From NCBI GenBank assembly GCA_001800135.1, contig MGUU01000016.1, positions 186,001 to 250,000 on the forward strand: a stretch of 64,000 nt of DNA, written 5' to 3'. The DNA comes from Elusimicrobia bacterium RIFCSPLOWO2_02_FULL_39_32 (GTDB lineage: Bacteria > Elusimicrobiota > Elusimicrobia > 2-02-FULL-39-32). The first letter of the stretch is position 1; each line of letters starts with the position of its first letter. Below, one piece after another: positions 1 through 8,800 of this stretch. A program made the position numbers and the translations under genes. Below the pieces are notes generated by a model, which had not been told where the DNA came from, searched no databases, and worked only from the letters and a program-made list of their open reading frames with translations.

Positions 1-3000
1 TTGGAAATCCTTTTTCTCTAAAAATAGTTCTTAAAATATGGTCAATTTCACTCTCTAGACTATGCAGGGTTTTAAAAGTCTCATGGCTTGTGCGAAAATG
101 GTTTTGAGGATCTTCCAGAAAACTCTTGAGCGAGGATGCAGGGTTTGGATTTTTGGAATCCATGAGATTCAAGGTCATTAAAATTTTTCTCAAAAGCTCT
201 TTTGCTTCTAAATTTAATTCTCTGGAAGCGCTCCATGTTTCAAGGCTAGGGAAGTCTCCTTTTATTTGGACCCCAGTGGACAATGATTCTGAGGCATATG
301 AAGATGGTTCTATTTTCGAACCAGAGGCAAAAGCAGATTGGACTTCTCTAAAAGCTGTATCAGCCACTGCTCTGAGTGATCGCGCTATATCCTGAGAGGA
401 TAACTCTTTATTTAAAGATTTGTTCCACAAGGTTTGCCAAAAAACTTCTGCAAAAGATTGAGGTTCTTCTTTAATTTTTGCAGCTAAAACTGTTTCTCTC
501 CACCCATGGTCTAACCCTTGCAAAAATTTTAAGATTTGCTGCGCAGAAATTTTTGGATTATTTTCCAGCTTAATTTCTTTTAAGGCAGGCTCTATGCCCT
601 CTAACAGATTTAATTTTGTTTCTTGAACCTCATCCTTAGATCTCAGAATTATGAGATGAATGATTCTTAAAAAATGGCTCTTTAAACCATTTATGCTCGC
701 CTCCAAACCTTCCTTTGTATCCGCTAAAGAACCAGTCCCAATAGTTCTAATCGCTTGAACATCTCCCATCAGAAAAAATTGCAGGCTGTTTTCAATGGTT
801 TTTATATCACTCTGGATTTGTCTAGCCAAACCTAAATTAAGATCAAACTTTATAGAATTTTTTAAAAGCACCCTTTCCCAAATTCTCTTGATCACAGGCT
901 CTGCCAAATCCCTATTTTCCCCAAAGAGCGCAGATAAAGCAGGATGAATTGCCTCTCTTTTTAAAGCAGCCTCTCTATTTTCTAAAACGTTCAGAAGCTG
1001 CTCCAACTTCTTCTCAGAATTTATGAAAACTTTTAAATTGATTGGAATCCCTAATTTTTGGGAAATGGCAGAGAGAAGCTCTCTAGTTTCCTGAATATAG
1101 GCTGGATACCTTTGCGCAACTTCCAAATAGGTTTTTGCTCCTTCAAAATGATGGTTTAAACGCTCCTCTAATATCCCAAACTTCTTTTCTTGGGTTAAAA
1201 GAACTATCATCTCATCTAACTTTTGATTAGTGTTCCTAAATTCTTTTAAAAATGGTTCTGGGGAGCTGCTATTTTCTAAAATAATTTGAGAAAAATTTGG
1301 AGTTTTAAAATCAAGCAGTTTAGATTCCTTAAAACCTGTAAGCAAAGATTCAATAATTTCATTTTGCATATTCAAAAAAGTTCTTTCAAATTGTTTAAGA
1401 TCATATTGGTTTTTAAAGTTCCCTAAAATTTTTGTTTGTAAAAATTCCCATAAAGAGCCAACCCCATTTTTTATCGCTAAAGATGGATTCCAAAAACTAT
1501 TTAAAATAGATGCGCCTCCTTTGGATAGAATCTCTTTCCATTCTCTGTTATTTTCTTCTTTTAAAGCTTGGTCCATCATCTTAACAAGAAGGGTTAGATT
1601 CGCTTTTTCTCTCAAACCAGGAACGCTTTCCAGAGTTTTTTCCATTTCTTCCGCATACTGAAACATCCGTTTTTTAAGTTCTTCCAGATTCTTTACATCT
1701 TTAAAACAGATGTCAAAAATCGAATCAACCTTTTCTAAAATCCTCTCTTCACCTGAGACCAAATAAAATGTCTGTCCTAAAAATCCTTTATGCGCTAAGA
1801 AAACGCGGAAAAGAAACTCTTCCAACTCATTGTTTTGAAGGTTCCAAACCCAAGACTCTAAGAAAGATCTCTCTAAATGAACCGGTATAGAATTCCTGCT
1901 TAAACTACGATTTAATAAATCGTGAGAAAGTTCTTGCAAGAATTCATGAAAACCCTCTTTTTTTAAAGGCTTTTCAAATATCGCCTGAACCACTGCCATG
2001 TGGTTTTCTACAGCGCTTTTCATAACATCGTCCAACTCCTGCTTTAAAGACTGTTCAATTTCCTGATAAGCATGATAAAAGGGACTGAACTCTTTAGGTT
2101 CTTCATCAAATTCTTTTTCAAGCAAAGACCTCACCCTATTTTCCAGTTCTCCAAATAAATAGGCTTGATTAGAACTTAGCTCTGAATATTCAGCCAACTC
2201 TATTTTTCTTTGATTGAGCTCTTGATTAAAAAAATCAACACTTTGAGCAAACCGAATAAGCCAATTTCTCAAACTTCGAGGATCTGTCTCTAACTCTCCT
2301 AAATCAGACAAATCCTTTTCTATCCGTTCTAAGGCAGGATAAAAATAAGAGTCCTGATCTAAACGATCTAAGAGATTTTGAACTCTGGATGAAAATGATT
2401 CTTCAACTATTTCTGGAAATTTTTTAAAAATTGCCAGGGTTGAATTCTTAAATAAATCTCCTGCTTCCAAAGAATTCAATAAGAACTGATCTCCCTTTTC
2501 TACCATCTCTTTTTGAATAAATTCCATTAATTCAATAAGAACTTTTTTAAACTCTTCGCTATTTTCAAAATGAGCATAAGGGGTTGGATAAAAAAGTTCC
2601 TTTGCCTTTAAAGTTAAGGAGCCCTTATGATAAACGCTTCCTATTTTTTCCTGATCCTCTTCAATCCTAGTTTCCAGCTCTTCTAGCCACGCGCTAATAT
2701 TTTTAATCCATTGCTTAGAATTTACAGGATTTTTCTTGATTTTAAAAAGAGCTTCTTCAAGCTCTAAAGAGTCTAAGGGAGAAAGTCCCAAGGCGATCCT
2801 CCTAGAATTTAAGTGTTCCAGCATAAAACGAGCCGTTCCTTCTAAACCTTGAGAAAATTTTTCAATTTTAAAAGGAGCGTCATTTAAAGAAAAATAGAGT
2901 TTTCTTTTTGCATCCCTCTCAGCATTACTTTGCTGGAACTGTTTATAACTTTCTAAATAAAATGAGCGAAATAGAAATAGAGAAATCCAGGAAAAAAATG

Positions 3001-5839
3001 GAGAAAATAACTTTTCCACAAAAAAATCCGTTTTAGGGTTTAAGAGCCCTGAAACAAGCAAACTCTTTCTTAAAGCTTTAGTATCCAGCACCAAAGCGCG
3101 CGCCAATAGATAAAGTGACCTTCCCAAAAGGTAGGTAATAAAAATTGCGCTAAGGGTAAGAGCGGTTTCAGTTAAAGAATGAAAACTAAAATGCGCAAAG
3201 CTGGCAACAACTTCTCTTAAGCTCTGACCCAAGGGTGAATAAAGAACAACCCATAAAGAGCCTAAAGGAGCAAGCGCGCTTAAAGTTAACCAGCTCCATT
3301 CTGTTGTTTTTTCCATTTGATTTTTATCTTGACTCTTTGAAACTGTACTGTTCTTAACCTCCTCTAAATCCAACTTTCTCCAAAAAAGAAGATCTAAAGA
3401 GCGAATCCACTCTAAAAAACCCATCATTGGCTCTAAACAGATCATCTTCACTAAAAAAAAGTAACGCCTTATAAAAAAATAAGGGTTCAAGGCTACAAAC
3501 AGTTCTAATTTTTTTTCCATTTGCGCGCGAATCAGCTCCTCCTGAAAAACCCTTAGCTGCAAAATTTTAGGCATTCCCTTAAAAGCATTCTTATGAATAA
3601 AAACAGTTCCCTCTCCTCCAATCTTTATCAGACGAAACCCTAACTTTGTATTGGGTCTCCCTTTCGCTCCTTTAAATATTTCCAGACGCGGATCTAATTT
3701 TTTATCTTTTTTAAAAAGGCCTATTCTATGAACCCCAAGATAAAGAACAGGATATCGAAATATCCAATCCCGCAAAACACTGAAACCTAATAAAGGAGCA
3801 AAAGAAAGCACAAAATTCACAAAGCTGGAATTAGACCTAAAAAGAAAATGGGTTAGGTATCGAATAATATTAAAAAGATGATCCTCTGCTTCTATTTGAA
3901 GCGTGAGAATAGGAAACCAAAGAGAGAAGGTCATGGAACCAATGAGCGCAAAAAGGATTACGGAAGAAAGAAAAAAATTCATCCAGACAAAAGAACGGCT
4001 CCATTCCAAAGGGACCCTAAAATTTTTCTTCCTAAACTCTTTAAGATTAGAAAAAGCGCTTTTGGCCTGAATTTTATTTTTTTTAATTTTAAGCGGTCTT
4101 TGAAGCTGAATTAAGATAAAAAAGCTCTTTAGGAATTTTAAAGGAAGCAAAACGCTCCCTAAAAATATTGAACTGACGAATCTGGATATTGGGCTAAGAT
4201 AATATCTTCCAACCCTCCTAACCCCTAAAATTTTTAAAGCGCTTAAATTATGAATGTAAAGAAAAATTTGTAATGCAGGCGGAACTTTCTTTAAACTTTT
4301 GTCAAAGATCTCTATTCTCTCCTTGCTTTTTAAAGTTACGGGACTCCAGAATTTCATTTTTGAAGGGATCTTTTTCATTAAAGGAATAGGATCAAAACCT
4401 GAAAACAATGGAACATCTTTTTTATGCTTAAAAAAACGATCCAGCGCAAATTTGTTTAAAAATACAATTAAAAAACCATGCAAAGCATGGGCTATGGAAC
4501 TGGAAATAAGAGGAGCCAAAATTTGATAGGGGATAAGAGAGAATTGAAAGAAAATCTTAAAAAATCTTTGAACTCCAAAAACAAGCGGATCAATCAATGC
4601 TGAATTCCATTGCGGGCTGTGAACCGGGCTTGTCGCAAACCAAAGAAGGGACAAAAACCAAAGAGAATTAAGAGTTAAGGAAACTAAAAGAGCGGTTTTG
4701 TCTCTTTTTTTAACCCCCTCGCTATTCTTCCAGAAATCTTTAAGAGACTTTAAGTGTCCTTGATCTCCTACTTTTGAATCTTTTAATAAAGCCTCTAAGG
4801 GCAGCTCAAATTTAAAATTAAATATTTTTTTTTGTTTTTCAATCTGCCAGACACGAGGGACACCAGAGATTCTTAAAACCAAGAAAGCCTTATTCCTACC
4901 CGAATAAAAAATTTTCTCAAAACTTTCTATTTTTAAAGGAGAAAATTCTTTTAACCATTTTTTAAGTTCTGGCAAAAGCCTCTTTTTATGCCGAACACGA
5001 TGGCGAAAAAGAGAGAGCAGGATCAGTTTAGCAATGGTCTCTTCTCTAAACCCAGGTTTAAGGAATTGGGAGGGAGGCGCTAAAAAATCATTTGAGAATG
5101 AAGTGTTTAGGGAAGGTTGAATGATAAAATAATTTACCTTTTTCTCTTTAAAAATCTGTTTTAAACCATGGGTATGGAATCCCCCTGCAATGAGCACAGC
5201 CTGATGGTTCCTTCTTTTTTTCATATCTCTTAAAGCGTTTTCAGCCATGGCTCTATCTCTTTTTACAGCAAGCTCGTAGAATTCGTTTGTTATCTTTAAT
5301 TTCCTTAAATGCGCATTTAACAAAGGAGCTTGTTTTAAAAGCTTAAAATAAATCTTTGCATGGGATTGATAGAGTTCCGGATCTTCTACTCCAATAATCC
5401 GTAACCTCGCGCGTGGATTTCTTACCGCATAGAACTCAGGGCCAGTTAAACTTCTATTTTCTAAACAATTTTCAGCGAGCTCTCCTTTTATTCTTCTATC
5501 TGGAAACTCTCTAAAAAAACTAATCGGAAGCTCCCCCCATGCTCCTTCAACATAAAGTGGAGTTGGCTCTTTAATGTTCTGGTAAATAGAGCTAAGAATA
5601 GAACTAATATTAAGCTGAACTTTGTGGTATCCATGAATATCGCGAATGCAATAAATGGTGGGAGCTTTTTCATCCACAAAATGCTTATCTACCACTTTTC
5701 CAAACTCACTGGGGATCGCTATTTCTTTAATGCCTTTAACGGTTTTTAAACGACCTAAAGAAACCCCCTCTAAATAAGAAATAGAGGAAGATGTAAAAAA
5801 AATAGAAAAACAAATAAACAAAGAAAGAAGTTTTTTCAT
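1..5839 (-). CDS. Giant membrane protein with N-terminal TraB/Tiki-like domain, C-terminus outside window
   Basis: The frame opens at ATG 5839 and has no stop before position 1, so at least 1946 residues are present and the 3' end is missing. The first 21 residues (MKKLLSLFICFSIFFTSSSI) look like a signal peptide. Residues about 55-245 form a compact domain with the signatures YCIRDIHG, LYVEGAWGE and VLIAGGFHTHG. The same paired motifs (DxHG near the start, GGxH near the end) occur in the N-termini of both giants in this window and resemble the TraB/ChaN/Tiki fold; that family link is inference. Several hydrophobic segments follow (for example ALLVSLTLNSLWFLSLLWFA and the stretch encoded around 3100-3300). 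The C-terminal two thirds is a charged, helical, coiled-coil-like region. The ATG lies two bases after the stop of the SecA-like gene, so the two are probably co-translated. Function unknown. Confidence 0.85.
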   Translation of the reverse strand, partial: MKKLLSLFICFSIFFTSSSISYLEGVSLGRLKTVKGIKEIAIPSEFGKVVDKHFVDEKAPTIYCIRDIHGYHKVQLNISSILSSIYQNIKEPTPLYVEGAWGELPISFFREFPDRRIKGELAENCLENRSLTGPEFYAVRNPRARLRIIGVEDPELYQSHAKIYFKLLKQAPLLNAHLRKLKITNEFYELAVKRDRAMAENALRDMKKRRNHQAVLIAGGFHTHGLKQIFKEKKVNYFIIQPSLNTSFSNDFLAPPSQFLKPGFREETIAKLILLSLFRHRVRHKKRLLPELKKWLKEFSPLKIESFEKIFYSGRNKAFLVLRISGVPRVWQIEKQKKIFNFKFELPLEALLKDSKVGDQGHLKSLKDFWKNSEGVKKRDKTALLVSLTLNSLWFLSLLWFATSPVHSPQWNSALIDPLVFGVQRFFKIFFQFSLIPYQILAPLISSSIAHALHGFLIVFLNKFALDRFFKHKKDVPLFSGFDPIPLMKKIPSKMKFWSPVTLKSKERIEIFDKSLKKVPPALQIFLYIHNLSALKILGVRRVGRYYLSPISRFVSSIFLGSVLLPLKFLKSFFILIQLQRPLKIKKNKIQAKSAFSNLKEFRKKNFRVPLEWSRSFVWMNFFLSSVILFALIGSMTFSLWFPILTLQIEAEDHLFNIIRYLTHFLFRSNSSFVNFVLSFAPLLGFSVLRDWIFRYPVLYLGVHRIGLFKKDKKLDPRLEIFKGAKGRPNTKLGFRLIKIGGEGTVFIHKNAFKGMPKILQLRVFQEELIRAQMEKKLELFVALNPYFFIRRYFFLVKMICLEPMMGFLEWIRSLDLLFWRKLDLEEVKNSTVSKSQDKNQMEKTTEWSWLTLSALAPLGSLWVVLYSPLGQSLREVVASFAHFSFHSLTETALTLSAIFITYLLGRSLYLLARALVLDTKALRKSLLVSGLLNPKTDFFVEKLFSPFFSWISLFLFRSFYLESYKQFQQSNAERDAKRKLYFSLNDAPFKIEKFSQGLEGTARFMLEHLNSRRIALGLSPLDSLELEEALFKIKKNPVNSKQWIKNISAWLEELETRIEEDQEKIGSVYHKGSLTLKAKELFYPTPYAHFENSEEFKKVLIELMEFIQKEMVEKGDQFLLNSLEAGDLFKNSTLAIFKKFPEIVEESFSSRVQNLLDRLDQDSYFYPALERIEKDLSDLGELETDPRSLRNWLIRFAQSVDFFNQELNQRKIELAEYSELSSNQAYLFGELENRVRSLLEKEFDEEPKEFSPFYHAYQEIEQSLKQELDDVMKSAVENHMAVVQAIFEKPLKKEGFHEFLQELSHDLLNRSLSRNSIPVHLERSFLESWVWNLQNNELEEFLFRVFLAHKGFLGQTFYLVSGEERILEKVDSIFDICFKDVKNLEELKKRMFQYAEEMEKTLESVPGLREKANLTLLVKMMDQALKEENNREWKEILSKGGASILNSFWNPSLAIKNGVGSLWEFLQTKILGNFKNQYDLKQFERTFLNMQNEIIESLLTGFKESKLLDFKTPNFSQIILENSSSPEPFLKEFRNTNQKLDEMIVLLTQEKKFGILEERLNHHFEGAKTYLEVAQRYPAYIQETRELLSAISQKLGIPINLKVFINSEKKLEQLLNVLENREAALKREAIHPALSALFGENRDLAEPVIKRIWERVLLKNSIKFDLNLGLARQIQSDIKTIENSLQFFLMGDVQAIRTIGTGSLADTKEGLEASINGLKSHFLRIIHLIILRSKDEVQETKLNLLEGIEPALKEIKLENNPKISAQQILKFLQGLDHGWRETVLAAKIKEEPQSFAEVFWQTLWNKSLNKELSSQDIARSLRAVADTAFREVQSAFASGSKIEPSSYASESLSTGVQIKGDFPSLETWSASRELNLEAKELLRKILMTLNLMDSKNPNPASSLKSFLEDPQNHFRTSHETFKTLHSLESEIDHILRTIFREKGFP

Positions 5840-5841
5840 GG

Positions 5842-8800
5842 CTAATACTGGCTATTGAATAAGGTTTCTGTTTGCCACAAATTGTCTTGATCTGCTGGAT
5901 TTTTTTTCTTCTGTTTTATCTTAACAACTCTATTTTTTGACCCTAGATTTGCGATTGAGTTTGAAAAGCGAGACGACTTCCTTAATTCAATGTCAGTTGT
6001 GGAATTTAAGACTTGATCAGCAAGTAGATAATAGTGCTTCAGCCAATGGGCTTTATAATCTTTTTTCTCTAAATTAAAAAAAATAGGATTTTCTTTCTCT
6101 AAATAGCTGTCTAAGACGTTAGAAAAAATGATTTCTCCTAACTGCCATGCAAGCTTTTCTAAATCATGGTCTTTAATCCGATTCTTTCCATTCAATAAAA
6201 AGCTCGCTATTTTGTAAGAGAGTTGAGATAAAGAACTCTTATTAAAAACCCCTTTTTTGTTTCCTCGAATTAAACTTTCAGGAACTCTCATAAGTTCGCT
6301 CTTGGTGATCCCGATCAAGGTATTCTCTTCCCCAAGGTTATGAAGAATCTCTTTTAGCTTTTCCGGTAAAAGTTTTATTTCTAAATTCTCAAGGCTCATC
6401 ACTGAATCCAAAGATGAATGAGTTGGTCGCAGATGAAGCAAAGCCTCGTTTAAAGGCATGTTCTTTAAACTCCCTGAAATCTTTATTGGTTGTGAGAATC
6501 GTGATAAATTCCAGAATCCAATATCAGTTCTTTTGGCGACATCATTTCCTGATTTCTTAAAATCTTGAGGATGAGAAAAAAGTTCTTGAATCATTTTTGA
6601 CTTAAAAACTTTACCTTCATTTTCAAAAAAGGGAGATTTGCTTAAAGCTTCTAAAATTTTATCTTCAACTCTTTTTTGACTCTCCCAAAGTGAAATAACT
6701 TTAATATGAAATTTTAAATCCGCAATGAGTTCGCTCCATGTAGATGGCAAAGGATCCTCAACTAAAAGTCCCATTTCTTTAAGCTCATCCACTCCCTTGT
6801 AAAATTGCGCTGTCATTTTAAGAAACGCGCTAGGTTTAAGAGTTGTGGGCTTAAGATTGAGCGCTAAAACCTCATCTTTAGAATTCTGCTTTAGCAGATC
6901 TACTTCTAATACAACTCTTTTAACTGAGTTTTGTTTTAACTCCGCAAGGGTTGAGGATTCCACATCCTCCAAGATAACTTTGCTTCCTTTGATTCTTCCT
7001 GTCCACTTTTTATTATGCCTTTGGAATTCGATTGCATACCTGCCAAGAAATTCAGGATTTTTTTTAGAGTAGGCATTTAAAAATTTAGCTTTTCCTAATT
7101 CTTTTTCCTTTTTCCACAATAATTCCGATTTAACTCCGAGCGCGGTTTCTTCTGAGCTTTTTTGGATTTCAGACATTAATTTTTTTAAAGTCTGCTCATT
7201 CCATCCTCCTAATTTGTTAGCTTTTTCTAAAATTGTTTCAGGCACTGTGCGTTGAAGAGTTTCATGATCAGCCAAAATAAAATTTTCAGCTCCATTTTTC
7301 CAACTCTTTTTTCTTTCTCCTTCTCCCCGCCCAAAAAGCTGAATTAAACTCACCTCTGGAACCGCTATGGTATTGAATCCTATAATCCTAAACTTTTCAG
7401 TTCCCTTAAACTGCGTGAGATCCATTCCCCTTCCTACCTGCTCCACATTGCCTAAAATGACCCTATATTTTCCACTTTTAGCAGCTTTTAAAATCTCCTT
7501 ACCCGGAGTGAGGGAACCAATCAAAAAAAGCTCTTTTTTTGCAAGCACACCTTCTTTAACCAAAAGGTTTCGAATCATCCGCGCTTCTTCAGGAGAGCGA
7601 GTTCCTACCAGAATCTGCTGATCTTTTGGTTGAATGAGTTTTAAAACCTCATGATAAAGTTCTTTTAAATTTTCTTTATAAATTAATTGAGCGCCTTCTG
7701 GCCTTGGCGGAAGCTGGCCATTCACAAAATTTTTGATTGAATCCTGGCTTAAACTAAATAAAGAGGAAAATTTTTCTTTGGCAAATTGGGTCAATGTCCC
7801 TGTATTGCCTATTACCATCCCATTCCCAGCTTTTAAAGCCGCGATGTCAGAAAGGGAAAAAAATTTTTCCTCTCTTTGAATAGGATGAGTAAAAGAGTCC
7901 TTTGCATAGAGATGTTCTAATGCTTGAGTGTAACCAGCTTGTCTGATCAGATCTTTTGCGGTTCCAGCCTGAATTATTTTTATTTTTTCATGAAATACCG
8001 CATAATCTTCCCCTTTTCTATCCCTTAAAGCGCCCACGCCATTTTCTAATAGGCGCATCGCTTCTTCTTTCTCCAATTTTAAACCAACCTCTTTACTTTT
8101 TTCTAAAATTCTTAAGATAGAAGCTTGCTCTTTTATTGGAATTTGAGCTAGGCTTGAAACTCTCTCAGAAGCCATCTGGGCTGTTTCTCCAAAAAAAGTC
8201 CAAAATCTGCCTAAATCAGAATCTTTAGAAACCTTCTTAAACTCATTTCCAATTTGATGAGTCGGCGCATAAAGAGCAGAATCAATTTCATCTATTATTT
8301 TAGCGCCTGTTCTTTTTTCCTGATCTAAAATAGTTGTTTCAGATTGCGGATTCTGTTCTTTAATCTTCCTGTCTAGCGCATGAAGTTCCCCCTGCTTAGA
8401 GATGGTTAAAAAAAGAATCTCAGAATTTTGAGCTATTTTTTTAGCTTCTTCTGGGGGTGTCTCCTGCTTAATAATTCCAACTTTTCCTAATGAATCTCCA
8501 TAGAATTTTTTTGTTATCTCATGCAGCATCTCTACATTCCCTTCACTATCAGAATTAACATGAGTTCTTAAGTTCAAAGGCTTGTCTTTTGCGCGCGCTG
8601 CTAAAAGTTGAGCCATCTCCACCGCTGTTTTTCCAGCCCCTGTGCCAAGCAAATGAATTTGAAGCGGCAATTTTTCTTTCGGATGAGTTAGAAAAAGAGC
8701 ATCTACAGTTTGGCTGATCGCCTGGATTTGAATTTCCTTTAAATAAAACCGGGAAGCTGTTTCCAATGGAGAGAAACTTTTTTTATTAGCCTGCTCCAGC

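Noticed and set aside
126-395. Plus-strand reading frame over the left-edge giant gene
   Set aside because: The minus strand is open across the whole region and encodes a continuous helical protein; the plus-strand frame is its shadow.
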